The position numbers and the translations under genes are program-made. From positions 1 through 48,381 of IMG/VR virus record IMGVR_UViG_3300025098_000078: a stretch of 48,381 nt of DNA; one strand, written 5' to 3'. Source of the DNA: a virus. Shown piece by piece: positions 32,144 to 44,100 of the stretch. How positions within the stretch are numbered: position 1 is the first letter of the stretch; each line of letters starts with the position of its first letter. The notes under the pieces are model-generated. The model was not told where the DNA came from. It worked only from the letters and a program-made list of their open reading frames with translations, and ran no database searches.

Positions 32144-32172
32144 AAAAGGGGGCATATGCCCCCCATTTTTTT
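32142..32172. terminator. Bidirectional terminator between convergent units
   Basis: Perfect palindrome GGGGGCATATGCCCCC (32148-32163) with six A before and seven T after, so it can stop both the plus-strand cassette and the minus-strand transcript of the 1888-aa gene. Confidence 0.92.
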
Positions 32173-32189
32173 GGTTTTTTATACCAGGA

Positions 32190-35100
32190 TCATGCCTGGG
32201 ATTCTTGCCAGGTAACCCTTGCCGATACAGCAAATGCGTTCGCTGTAGAAACTCCGGTAGAGTCAACGATATTCGCTACGACTGTAAGAATATCAGGACC
32301 GTTAGGATAGGTGCCATCACCACCTAGAATGGAGTTACCCATGTCGGAGATAGCACTTAGATCATAGTCGGTTGATGTAGATTCTCCAACACCAGCACCA
32401 GCGGCGCGGAATGAAAGAATTGTAGAACCACCAGATACTGTTTCATTCGGACCATGCTTCACCAACTGACATAGTGAAGGTTCCTGAACATCCTGATAAG
32501 CATCTGTGCTTAACTGACCATTCAGTTTCAAACTAATCTCCGTTTCGTGTGTGGTGAGAATACCAACGGAAGCAAGTTTAAGTTGCATTCTGTTAATGAT
32601 TTCTCTTTCACCAAGAGCACCTGTAATTGAAGAGTCAACTGAAGGAGCAAGTCTAATTGAGATAAGTGGAATATTCTGTGGAATTGGGTTATCAGCACCA
32701 TCTGGAGCACCAACTGACATTGTTGTGCCATTAGGAACAACGATACATCCATTAGATCCGCAAAGATTTCTTTGGATATTATCAGTATGGTATCTGTTGA
32801 AGACTGATTGAGTTCCTTCAAAATATTGAATATAAACTTGATGGAAGCTTCCAGATGTTCTAGTTCTTGTATCAATAGCACGACCATCAATGAAGTAACC
32901 AGTAGCAATGCTGTTATTATAAATCAGAGTGTTAACAGGAAGATTTGCAGCATCTCCTGAAGGGAAGTAAAGAACTAAGAAATATGTTCTGTAGTAGTTA
33001 CTTCCTTGATATCTCTCCGAAGTAATAGCAGAGTTCGCGGTAGTATTAATGTTAGATGAAGATTCGTTCGTGAACTTCTGGACGTTTCCTGAAGCAGTAA
33101 ACAAATACGCATCATCATTCTGGAACATACCATCCATGATAACTGAAGTACCCCAGTGGAACAGAGTTCCAACATAACTTGGATTACTTGTATTTTCGAT
33201 CTCATAACGTGCAGGCAGGTTACCTGAACGGAAGTAAGATTCAGTTAATCGGTTGTTATGCTTGAATTCATGGACATACTTAACATGACCGTTCTGATCC
33301 TTAAATCCGAAACGGATCTTACCAGCACCGTACCAGGAGTAATCCATGTAGCACATCTGGATCTTAGTGATATCCAAGTTAAATCCTGATGGACCATAAC
33401 CATCTACTTTATCAATATTCCAGTCACTCTGCCCTGCCCTTGTATCAAGTGTCTTGGTACAAATAACGTTAGTGGCATCAACACCTCTATATGCAGGTTG
33501 GATGGTAATCTGAGTGTTGTTAGTAACTTTAACAACTTTATATGACATACCACGAACAACAATATACTCTCCTGTAACCAGTTCGGAAAGGAATTTTGTA
33601 TTAGTTCCAGTGATGATATTGGTATTTTTTTGTACCGTAACTGTTCCTGGAAGTTGAAGAACAGAACTTCTTCTTACACAGTTAAGTGTAGCTCCATCAA
33701 ATTCATAGAAGAAACCATTCTGATCATCAAACATACCTGCGCGAATGTGGCAACCATCCCAAGAAAGGACTTGTGCTTGTGGGAACCCACCTGAACTATT
33801 TCTAGCTGGTTCTGTATCCAGGAGATACTTGAAGTCGTAATCACTACTGATTTCAGTAACTTGACTTGAAATATTCCAAGCACTATCATCAGATTTGATA
33901 ATCTTAATTTCAAGATCAGCACTTAAATTATGTGGTTTAGATGTTGTTACAACACCTTCAATAATTCTACTATAAGTTAAAGATTCGGCTGAGAGTGGTG
34001 AAGTTGTATCTGAGGTAATTCTAAAAGTAGTAGAATTAAGAATTTCGATAATTCTAGTTCCATCGGGAATACCTGTTCCCGAAATTCCCATGTTTTTCAG
34101 TAAGGTGGAAGTGTCAGCAACAGTCAGAATTTCAGAATCTTGAGCTGCAGTTGTCGCAATTATTTGAGTAGTTCCTCTCGTTGTATATGAAAGATCCAGA
34201 ACAGGAATCAACGGAATAAAGTTGATCGCGTATGAAGTCTGAATACCTTTACCTGACTGATAACGGAAGTACTTACGAGTCTGTCTAGAAATTTTAGAGT
34301 TGGGTGACTTAGAAGTACCAATTTCCATACCGCCGTCAAATGGTCTATGCAAGAAGAAACCGTCAGGACGTACATATATGTAAGAAGGAATCAGATAGAC
34401 AATACTTGAACCAGTAAAATCAATTGCATCTTCAACAAGAAGATTCAAGTCATCTTGAATAGCAGTAATAACTGCTTCTTTAACTACACCTGGAGTTGTA
34501 GTAGGATCTACTATTCTAATAATATCACCAATTTTGAAGAATCTCTCGAAGGAAGTTCCTGTTCCAACAATTGCTCTTGATCCAGATACAACCTCAATAT
34601 CACCAACACCAGTTACTTCACCCGAAAGATTGTTACTAACAAGTCTGTGATTACCAACACCGGCACCAGTAAGAGAAATAGCAACAGGTGATGCTGCAGT
34701 CGCATCTGCTTCGGTGGCAGCAAGTTGAATGAAATTATGATCTAGAGTAATTACATAGTAATCTACATTGTTGGTTAATCCAGTAACCTCGGTTCCTCCA
34801 ACAGTATCATAGATAACTCTAGTTCCTGTTGAGAAGAAGTGATTTGGAATATTGATACTATCATCTGAAGTATTAATACTTGCAGAAGAATCAAATCCTT
34901 TTGATGTAGGTGGAATTTTGAATGGAATTGTAACTTCCAATTCATTCTCACTAACCGCTTTAGTAGTCGTATACGAACCATCAACTACGCCAAAAGCAGC
35001 AGTAGTATTTTCAAACGTATGATTACCTACTCCATTATCAGTTAAGTCAATAGTTGACCCACCTTGAGTTGAAGACAATGTAAATCTATTTGCATTAATA

Positions 35101-37856
35101 GGATACACATAATATGAATTGCCACTAACTAAAGGATTAACTACTGTTCCTGTAGTTTCATATTTTACAAGTTCACCAGAAGAGAATTGGTTATCTGCAA
35201 TATAGAAAGAGTTTCTGGTTGGGTTTGTAATAATAGCAGTGAATGTAGTTACACCAGTAGCACCAGCAAGTCTTAGTGCTGACGCTCCAGTTGATGTCTT
35301 AATTCTAAATCTATCATTACTAATTTTTTCAACATAGTAAGTACCAGAAGTGAACGAAGTTCTCTGACTGTTACCAGTTTCTTGATTATAGTAATGAACG
35401 GCACCCGTTGTTGTGATTACAACTGGATCATTTGTGGTGAAACCATGGTCTTCCTTGTAGAAAGAATCATTAGTAGATGTATTTCTCTTAAGAAGAACAA
35501 TATATGCGTTGGTATTACCATCAGAATTAATACCACGGAAATCGGTAGTTGGAGAACTATCGTAACCTGCTTGTCTATACCAGAAGTAGTAGTTATTACC
35601 GCGCAGACGGAATTGGTAATCACTCTCATCCTGCATGTAAATGTTATCAGTCCAGTATGTTTTAGCGTTTCTTCCGCTATATCCACCTACGGTATAACCA
35701 TAGCTATAGTTACCATTATTGTCTCCATTAACACCTTGGTTTTCATGATCAGTCAAGAAATCATAGTTTCCTTGCCATTGTGTATTACCAAGAGGAAGAG
35801 ATTGGAGTTCATCTCCATAAGTTTTCCATCTAGTGCCCCAGTTATTCCAGTGTGCTTTATATCTATATCTGGTAGGATGACCTGAGCTAATGCCAGCTCC
35901 ATATCTACTTGTTGAGAAGAACGCAGTAATATCCCACGGTGTTCCTCCTAAACCATAGGTTCCATTGTTTACAGCAAAATCATATCCAGAATAAGTGTTT
36001 CTGTTGGTACGATAGAAAGTACGATAGTAAACATACCAATTCTGGTTTGGCATATATTCACTTTGAATGTTATAAACAAGTCCTAAATTATGAGCACCCT
36101 GATCAAAACTACCGCCAGTAGAAAGATTAACGGTGTAATTCATTCTCTGACTATGATTTAATTTAAAGGTGTCATTTGACAGTCTTTCAATATAATAAAC
36201 CTGCATTCTGGACAGACCACCTATTGGTAAATCACCAGGATTAGGATAGTATAATACTGCTGCTTTATTATGGAAACCATGACCGATCATGGTAATAGTG
36301 TCAGTTCCATAATTAACATCAGATTCTGGGAACCTCTTGGTATAAGTTGATTCGTAGTTATAAGGAACTCTTTGAGTAGGATCCTCATCATTAGCAATAT
36401 TAGCTTGGTCTGCATCATCAGCAATGGGTCTACCATCTGGAGCATTTGTTTCAATCAGCGGAATCTCAAGGATTTTTGGTGAAACCGTATTTACGAAGTA
36501 GAAATTTGTATTATCCGCAAATCCATGTTCTGCCCTAGTTGTAAGAAGAACTTTAGTATTTGATGCAAATTCTAATGCAAGGGTGCCACCCATTCCATTG
36601 TGATTTGTGCAATGGTAGTGTAGTGTATTATATGAAGGTGAAGTTGTAGTAATAAATACTCTAGTATATGCTCCTGCACTTCCTGGAGTTCCTACACTAT
36701 AAACATACTGAGTTAATGCAGTTCCTGCACCATCTGCCTGATCGTTGAAAGCAATTGGATGAGTAGCATTGCTAGCATCAGATTGATCAAAGATATATAC
36801 AGCATTCCTGCTCAAAGAGAAATTTGGATCCAGATAATCATTTAAGAAATACTTATTACCACCAGCAGCAACACCATTATTTGCAGCAGTTTCTAGCGTA
36901 TAATCTACTGCAGCACCAGTAATTGTAATTACTTCTTCAGCATCATAAGCACCAGTAACAGCAATAACAGTAAGTGTTGAACCATCTACTTTAGCAATAG
37001 TTCCTGCAGTACCAGTTGATTGACCTGAAACTGGTTGACCAACTACAACATCAATGTCAAAAGGTGTAGTCGATGTAAGAAGAGTAGTAGCTTTTACTGT
37101 AACTCTTTTGGTGAAAAGATCAGCTGTAATACCTTTGGTTGTATCCAGATTTACTTGAGCACCTTGGAAAAACTTACCAGGAATAATAGAAGTATAAGTT
37201 CCTTGAAGTTCTTTTGTTTCAGATTGAGCAGCTCTACCTTTATATGTAAATGTTTCGTTAGATGGAACTGATTGAATTAGGTATGAACCTTCAGCAGATA
37301 GTGAAGAAAGACCAGTTACAGTAATTGGAACACCAGTTACTAAACCATGCTCAAATTCACATGTTACTGTGATAATCTCACTACCATCTGTTGCTTCTAC
37401 CTTAGTAATGAATGGGATTGTAGTATCAGCAGTAGACGCATAGAATGAAGGAATATTATTAATAGTCTGAATGGTTTCCCACTTAGAAGCCTGAGGACCA
37501 TACTCAAAGTCGGTATCAATCAGGTTTTCTGGATTTGAAACTCTAAATTTAGAGACAGCATCAACATAAGTTTCTGATGGTTCAATAGCTACATAATCTT
37601 TCTCATAAAAGATTTGTAACTCGTCCTCGGCGGACATTGATGAACAATCATAACGCAATACAAAAACAGATTCTTCAGTTACTTCATCATATGTCCTAGA
37701 AACTAGTCCTAGAAATGCATCAGCAAAATTGTAGATGTTGACGTTATCGGTAATATTCGTTACAAGAAGCAAACGCTTACTTGGAATATTGCCTTTTATT
37801 CTGATCGTATTGGTATTCGGATCAAAAGTATAATAGGTAATTAATTTCTTTGCCAT
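32190..37856 (-). CDS. Large virion structural/tail-fibre-like protein (1888 aa) with cupredoxin-like segment
   Basis: Beta-rich, Gly/Thr/Asn/Ser-rich and without enzyme motifs over most of its length, as in cyanophage tail-fibre or baseplate-associated proteins. Residues about 325-432 form a separate module with THPIAFN and LHYHCTNHNGMGGTLALE: the H...C-x2-H-x2-M arrangement is that of type-1 copper (cupredoxin) sites. Several repeated motifs of the form F...HGF.T.D.V.(Y)..TG (about residues 780-1040) look like domains duplicated within the gene. AAAGGAT lies 7-8 nt upstream of the ATG. The C-terminal ARVTWQESQA is short and polar. Confidence 0.83.
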   Translation of the reverse strand: MAKKLITYYTFDPNTNTIRIKGNIPSKRLLLVTNITDNVNIYNFADAFLGLVSRTYDEVTEESVFVLRYDCSSMSAEDELQIFYEKDYVAIEPSETYVDAVSKFRVSNPENLIDTDFEYGPQASKWETIQTINNIPSFYASTADTTIPFITKVEATDGSEIITVTCEFEHGLVTGVPITVTGLSSLSAEGSYLIQSVPSNETFTYKGRAAQSETKELQGTYTSIIPGKFFQGAQVNLDTTKGITADLFTKRVTVKATTLLTSTTPFDIDVVVGQPVSGQSTGTAGTIAKVDGSTLTVIAVTGAYDAEEVITITGAAVDYTLETAANNGVAAGGNKYFLNDYLDPNFSLSRNAVYIFDQSDASNATHPIAFNDQADGAGTALTQYVYSVGTPGSAGAYTRVFITTTSPSYNTLHYHCTNHNGMGGTLALEFASNTKVLLTTRAEHGFADNTNFYFVNTVSPKILEIPLIETNAPDGRPIADDADQANIANDEDPTQRVPYNYESTYTKRFPESDVNYGTDTITMIGHGFHNKAAVLYYPNPGDLPIGGLSRMQVYYIERLSNDTFKLNHSQRMNYTVNLSTGGSFDQGAHNLGLVYNIQSEYMPNQNWYVYYRTFYRTNRNTYSGYDFAVNNGTYGLGGTPWDITAFFSTSRYGAGISSGHPTRYRYKAHWNNWGTRWKTYGDELQSLPLGNTQWQGNYDFLTDHENQGVNGDNNGNYSYGYTVGGYSGRNAKTYWTDNIYMQDESDYQFRLRGNNYYFWYRQAGYDSSPTTDFRGINSDGNTNAYIVLLKRNTSTNDSFYKEDHGFTTNDPVVITTTGAVHYYNQETGNSQRTSFTSGTYYVEKISNDRFRIKTSTGASALRLAGATGVTTFTAIITNPTRNSFYIADNQFSSGELVKYETTGTVVNPLVSGNSYYVYPINANRFTLSSTQGGSTIDLTDNGVGNHTFENTTAAFGVVDGSYTTTKAVSENELEVTIPFKIPPTSKGFDSSASINTSDDSINIPNHFFSTGTRVIYDTVGGTEVTGLTNNVDYYVITLDHNFIQLAATEADATAASPVAISLTGAGVGNHRLVSNNLSGEVTGVGDIEVVSGSRAIVGTGTSFERFFKIGDIIRIVDPTTTPGVVKEAVITAIQDDLNLLVEDAIDFTGSSIVYLIPSYIYVRPDGFFLHRPFDGGMEIGTSKSPNSKISRQTRKYFRYQSGKGIQTSYAINFIPLIPVLDLSYTTRGTTQIIATTAAQDSEILTVADTSTLLKNMGISGTGIPDGTRIIEILNSTTFRITSDTTSPLSAESLTYSRIIEGVVTTSKPHNLSADLEIKIIKSDDSAWNISSQVTEISSDYDFKYLLDTEPARNSSGGFPQAQVLSWDGCHIRAGMFDDQNGFFYEFDGATLNCVRRSSVLQLPGTVTVQKNTNIITGTNTKFLSELVTGEYIVVRGMSYKVVKVTNNTQITIQPAYRGVDATNVICTKTLDTRAGQSDWNIDKVDGYGPSGFNLDITKIQMCYMDYSWYGAGKIRFGFKDQNGHVKYVHEFKHNNRLTESYFRSGNLPARYEIENTSNPSYVGTLFHWGTSVIMDGMFQNDDAYLFTASGNVQKFTNESSSNINTTANSAITSERYQGSNYYRTYFLVLYFPSGDAANLPVNTLIYNNSIATGYFIDGRAIDTRTRTSGSFHQVYIQYFEGTQSVFNRYHTDNIQRNLCGSNGCIVVPNGTTMSVGAPDGADNPIPQNIPLISIRLAPSVDSSITGALGEREIINRMQLKLASVGILTTHETEISLKLNGQLSTDAYQDVQEPSLCQLVKHGPNETVSGGSTILSFRAAGAGVGESTSTDYDLSAISDMGNSILGGDGTYPNGPDILTVVANIVDSTGVSTANAFAVSARVTWQESQA

Positions 37857-37893
37857 TTGTTAAATCCTTTCGGTTATGTTTATATACGTCTAA

Positions 37894-38082
37894 TCAAAGA
37901 CCAAATGCTACGGACATAGCGACTGATCCCTGCCTAGTAGCGAGTTCGGTTCCCCCAGCTTTCACACCATCGTGAACAACAGCAGTGTTTTTTGTAGTAT
38001 CAACTGTGATTTCACCTTCTGCACCAGTAAAAGTCTGATGTTGGGCAGTTGTCCCTCTTCTGAATTGAACTTGAGTAGTCAT
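37894..38082 (-). CDS. Stand-alone MTD-N-type attachment domain (62 aa)
   Basis: TQVQFRRGTTAQHQTFTGAEGEITVDTTKNTAVVHDGVKAGG follows the N-terminal domain type found on many phage fibres (Major tropism determinant N-terminal, FRRGT..QH..F.GA.GE...D.....vVHDG...GG). Normally this domain anchors a longer receptor-binding protein; here it is the entire gene and ends after a short tail. It could be an adaptor or a fragment left by fibre exchange. A TATAAATA late element is 27 nt upstream; the 1888-aa gene follows by 37 nt. Confidence 0.82.
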   Translation of the reverse strand: MTTQVQFRRGTTAQHQTFTGAEGEITVDTTKNTAVVHDGVKAGGTELATRQGSVAMSVAFGL

Positions 38083-38108
38083 TTTCTATGCTAGAGATTT
38101 TCTTCTTT

Positions 38109-38116
38109 TATTTATA
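38109..38116 (-). promoter_or_regulatory. Late promoter TATAAATA for the MTD-N and 1888-aa genes
   Basis: Exact match on the minus strand, 27 nt upstream of the 62-aa gene. Confidence 0.8.
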
Positions 38117-38123
38117 CAAATTA

Positions 38124-41100
38124 TTATATTATCGTACCAAATACTCTGGAAGGACTAAAGAGCTTGAGAACAGGAATTGCATCTCCACTAAGATTAATCT
38201 TAAGTGTTCCTGGTCTAGTAATTCTAGTAATACTACCTGGATTTGTTCCGCTGAATGTGAATAGATTTGTGGAAACTACTTCACCTTGCTGTCCAATTTG
38301 GGTCTCATCATAATCAATTGCTCTAGCAATAGTTGATCCACTGAGACCGAATAGAGAACCTGAACCAGTATAATGATCTGTTTGCTTCTCAACTGCCTTA
38401 CCATTTGAAGCAATATATCCGAATTCGGATGAGGTTCTGGTAAGTTTAATATCAGATGCTTCACCTGAGATTGTTGCTGATCCTTCAGTATCGTAATTCC
38501 CTTTAGTGAAGGATTCTGTAGCGCCATTGCGGAATTCAAAGAGAGTAGTATTCTCAACATCAATTGTTCTAGATTCTGCTGCTCCTCCGAAGGTTGAAAG
38601 TGTACCTTCACCAGCGAAACTGAGAGCAATGACTGGAACAACTGTATCGTTAAGAACAGTTGCAGTTCCAGAACCAGCAAATCCTCTTGCTCTTATAGAA
38701 GTAGCATTGCCATTAAATTCATATAGGAATGTTTCTTCATCAGGATTAAATCCGACAACTTCAGCGCCACCACCAAGTGTAGAAAGTGAACCTTGACCTT
38801 CGTAAGGTCTGGAGAAGGCACTGTTAGCATTTCCAGTAATAGTTGCTGAACCGGAACCAATAGAAATTCTGCTTCTGGAATCTGAACTATCACCAGTAAT
38901 CTCAAACAGACCAGTCTCAAGATCAGGTGAGATAACACTTGCTTCTGATGCACCATTAAATCCGAATAGCGAACCTTCGCCAGCAAAAGATCTATCTCTA
39001 ACAATATTAGCATCACCAATAAAGTTAAACAGACCAGTAGATTCTTCATCTACTGTTACCGCTTCGGCAGCACCATTAAATCCGAAGAGCGAACCTTCGC
39101 CAGCATAAGGTCTTGCAAAGGCTTCATCCAGATTGTCGCTGATAGTAACATTACCTTCAGCAATGGTAGACCTGACGAATGCATTTGCTTCTCCACCAGA
39201 AGACTTGAATAGGACAGTACTCTCTCCGAGAGAAATTGCTCTACTTTCTCCAGCACCACTTAAGGCAGAAAGTGATCCAGATCCACTGTAGTGATCTGTT
39301 TGTCTTTCTGTGAGAGTTCCATTAACAGATGTGGATCCTTCTCCTACATAATCGCGAGATCTTGATGGTGCTGCAGAACCAGAAGGTATGAATAAAACTG
39401 TAGATTGTGGTGGTTCAATGACAGCAGATTCTGCTCCCGATCCAAATCCGAAGAGTGATCCAGAACCAATATGTAACAGCGAGAATAGAACGAGTGGAGT
39501 ACCACTTGCCTTGAATAGAACTGTATCTGTTGATGGATTAAATCCACGGATTTCTGTGGATCCATTGATAGCAAATAGTGATCCACTACCATTGTGAATA
39601 ATAGTGCGAACAGGAACTGCTTCGCCATAAATCTTAGCACTTTCACCTTCAGGGTTAGTGAAGATGTTAAATCTAAGTTGAAGTCCAGGAGTACCGGAAA
39701 GTCTGGGTGAACCATCAGGACGTGATGTCCATGCCGGGTTCCATTTAGAAGCAGATTTGCCACTAAATGTGAAGAGATTTGTTGTCTCATCACCCCTGAG
39801 GATAATAGTTCTTGCTTCAGCAGATCCAGAAAATCCTTTGAGACCACCAGATGTTCCTGGATCTCTATCATCACCATAATATCCATAAACATTAACTTTT
39901 TGAGATACTGATATACCAGCAACAGTTGCTGATCCACCGATCTTGCCATATACGGAATTAACATAACGTGGTGATGGTCTATACTGTCTCCACTCAAATC
40001 CTTCATTAGGAGTAAGAATTTTGAAGCTGACATTGGTTTTATTACCAACATAAGATCCACGGAAGAATTCACCACAAACACCCTTAAGGGTAATTGGAGA
40101 TTCAAAGGCACGTCCTCTCCAATGTGGACGGAATCTAACAGCGGCGTTGGGAGCGAGGGGAGTATCTTCTGGATATTTGATGGTTCCAGATCCAACCCAA
40201 TTCTCAATATGCTTCTCAACTGCGCCACCACGCATCTTGAGGAGGAAGGTTTCTTCAGGTGTCTGCCAGATTGCTGCCTCAGCAGCATTACCGATACCAA
40301 ACAGAGATCCGCCACCGACGTGAGAATTAATCTCTCTCTTCTTAGCAACACCAGTAATTCTAAAGAGACCGAATGGATTTTCTTCTCCAGGAAGAATAAC
40401 CAGATCACCATGATCAACAGTGGGTGGTAGATATGCATCACCAATAGATCCAAGATTATCAGTTGTAGTGGCATTATCAGTAATGGATCCATACTGATCG
40501 GTTCCAAATCCTTCAACAATGGATGTTGTATTATATGAGAATATTGCCTTCTCAATTTGCTCTCCGATATGGAACAGCGAACCAGAACCAGCGTAGTTGC
40601 CCTTAGTAAATCTTTCTGTAAGGTTACCAGTAAAGTTGAACAGTACTGTGGTTTCTGTATAATCATCTGTTCTGCTTTCAATTCCACCATTGAATGAGAA
40701 TAGTGAACCACTACCAATTTTAGTAAAGCACTGCTGCCACTTATCAATGGAATTGCCAGTAATGTTAAACAGACCGAATGGTTGTGTAGTTTCAGTAATT
40801 ACTAACTGACCATCATCAACCTCACCTTCAGTTACAATTCCATCAACTGCACCGTAGTCAATATTCGAGGTTGCACTTGATGTGATAGATTGATAATCTT
40901 CAGAAGTTTCAACAGTTGTTATCGAAGAATTATTATATGAGAATACTGCCTTCTCAATTCTATCTCCAATGTGGAACAGTGAACCAGAACCAACAAAGTC
41001 TCTAGACCTTGGTGTCTCAGCATCACCAGTAAACGAAATTGTTCCAAGTGCAATATCATTCGATGAAACTTTTTCAATAAGTTCACCGGAAATATTAATA

Positions 41101-44100
41101 TTACCTTTACCACTGTAAGGTCCGCGAATGAACTGAGATTCAGCAATACCCTGGAATTCAAATAATCCAGTGAGGGGGTATTCAGTTTCAGTAATTACTA
41201 ACTGACCAGCATCAACTTCACCTTCAGTTACAATTCCGTCGATTGCACCGTAATCAATTGATGTTCCTGATGCATTAGTAACAGAACCATAATCTCCACC
41301 ATAAATGAACTCTGCAATTGATGATTGACTATAGACAACCGTCGCTCTCTCAATCTTAGTGCCATGATTGAAGAGTGAACCAACACCAACATATGATTTT
41401 GATCTGAATGTATCTCCATTACCACTGAGTTTTCCTTGTTCGTAAGGACGAGCTCTCCAATGTGGAGAGAACCTAAAGTCGGCAGGATCTTGCTGTTCGT
41501 TGAAGATCCTAATAATTCCTTGTCTGGCATTATAAGGTCCACGAATGAATTGAGATTCAGCAATACCTTGGAATTCAAATAATCCAGTAAGAGGATATTC
41601 AGTTTCAGTAATTACTAACTGACCAGCATCAACTTCACCGCCTGTTACAATTGCATTAATCGCACCGTAATCAATTGATGTTCCTGATGCATTAGTAACA
41701 GAACCATAATCTCCACCTGGAGAGAACTCAACAATAGATGCTGAATTATAATCAACCGTTGCTCTTTCAGTTTTAACTCCATGACTGAACAGTGAACCAG
41801 ATGCAATGAATGGTCTGGACTGAGCATAAGTATTGAACTCTCCGTCTGGACCATTGCTGATCTTCGGAGTGCCGAGAAGATGACGAGATCTCCAATGAGG
41901 AACAAATCTGAAGTCTGCGGGATCTTGCTGATCGTTGAAGATCCTAATAGCAGGACTATTTCTATTCCAAATAAATTTAGGGAAGAATTTCTCAGTTGAA
42001 GAACCTGTAATAGAGAAAAGTCTACCTAAAGGATTATTATCATCGGGATCAGTTATTACAATGCCGTTATCAATTGAGTTCGCAGCATCATAAGATTGAT
42101 TTACAGAACCGTAATCAACTACTGAAGATGCAGAAGTTGTGATACTTTCAGCATCCGTAAATGTGAAGGATTCTGTAATCGATGAGATATTATATGAATA
42201 AGTAGTTCTTTCAATTCGATCACCAATATTAAAGAGTGATCCAGAACCAATGAAAGGTCTACTGAAACTATTAGCATCTTCACCAGAAGTATTAAAGAGA
42301 ACAGTTGATTCACCAGCCTGAGAAGTGAACTGAAGATTACTATATCCACCGGTAATTCTAATCTCAGCAGTAGCACCGAGATATGCTTTTGGAGTGGAGT
42401 GAGCAATGTCACCACCAGTAACTTCAAATAGTCTTCCAAATGGTTGTATGGTATATGGTACTAATACCTGACCATAACTTGTTTCTCCGACAGAAGGTTG
42501 AGTAACTTGACCATAATCAGATGTAGATCCAGCGGAAGATAGTGATCCATTATCAGTAGGATCTTGTACTATCTCAATAGAACTATCATTATAATCAAAT
42601 ACTGCTCTCTCATCATTTTGACCAACATTGAATAGAGTGCCACCACCAAAATAAGTTCCTTTGACTGAGATGATGGAAGACATTCCAGCACCAAACTTAA
42701 TAAATTCACCTTGACTTGCTTCCTGTGGGCGATGACCATAAACATAAACTTGTGGAGATGGTTCTGCAAACTGAACCGTAGCACTACCGCGAACGAAAAC
42801 AGTATCAGTTTTAAGATTAGGAGTTACAATATTTACATTAGCTGTATTCAGTGTAGGAACAAATTGAATAGATCTTATGCCAACATTATCAAATGTTCCA
42901 GATCCAAATTGACGTAACTTAAACTCTTGTCCGGCATTTCTAGCTTCTGGTGGTATAGTAGAAAATACTTTCTTCCAATCATCAGGTTCATTGGAATCTG
43001 TGAGTACTTCAATAGGACGGAAAGTATTTCCATCTCTCCAATAGAAGACGAGATCGTCTGCACTTTCTGGACTATTTCCTCCATTACTATTATTGCCAGC
43101 AATAAGATCAAATATAAATTCAGATAGTTCTGAAGCATCAGCTACCCAAGTTAATTCTCTGTACTCATTAACATTAGAAGTGCCGAATCTAAAATACTTA
43201 GTTCCTGTGCCTGAATTAAATCCGCCAGTAGATCCTGATCCAGTGCCAGAGTTTTCAACTGCAACATGAGTGAGACTTGCACTATAATTAGATACTAACT
43301 CATCTGGAAGAACTGTAACAAATCCTGAATTTGTATCAGCATTTCTTAATGCTACTTGTTTTATGCCATATTCATCTTGCGAGAAATATAATCTGAGACT
43401 GAATATAACACCAGAAACTCTGAATTCACTTGGAACTGGGATACTTCTTTCGCTAACACCATCAGTTGCTACTTCCAGACCAACAAAATTTTGTTCGCCA
43501 GGGAATACTACATCAGTTACTTGAGTTAATCCTGTCTTAGTAAAGTAATAATCTAAACTATCTGGACTTATATTGTTTTCATTTCCACCGTTACTATCAT
43601 TACCTCTGATACCACTAACAGTTATATGAGTTACATTAGTGAGATCAAATGCCCATAATGCCTGGGCTATGCCATTGCTTCTGCCATCAACTTTGTAATG
43701 GGGTCCAATATTGAATCCACCAGTAGATCCAAATCCCATCCCCCCATTTTTATACTGATAAGAAGATGAAGAAGCGAAATCACTTGTTACATCTACATCA
43801 GGACCGATGTTTACAAAAGCATATGAATTTTCATAAGATGCAGTATAATCATCTGCTTGTCTTACCGTAGCAGAACCATTAACTTTAATTGCTCCGAACC
43901 TAGCAAAATTAGTATTAAATCCGCCGTAACTTAGTTCGCCAGCATCTGCAGGACTGAGAATTGGTCCGTAATTTTCTGTAGTTCCAGCAGATTGATTAAT
44001 TGTTTGATAATCTTCTAATTGAAGAGACTGATATTCCGATCCTACTGTCTGAGTATCATACGCGAATATTGCCCTTTCATCTTTTTGTCCGATTTCAAAT

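Noticed and set aside
35382-35885. Plus-strand open frame of 167 codons
   Set aside because: It is antisense to the 1888-aa gene, begins without a ribosome site and has a low-complexity Ile/Ser/Val composition.
39344-40747. Long open frame of 467 codons in another frame of the 2431-aa gene
   Set aside because: Its translation is Leu/Ser/Gln/Val-rich with no domain, follows the repeats of the real gene, and has no ribosome site or promoter. It results from repetitive codon use in the main frame.
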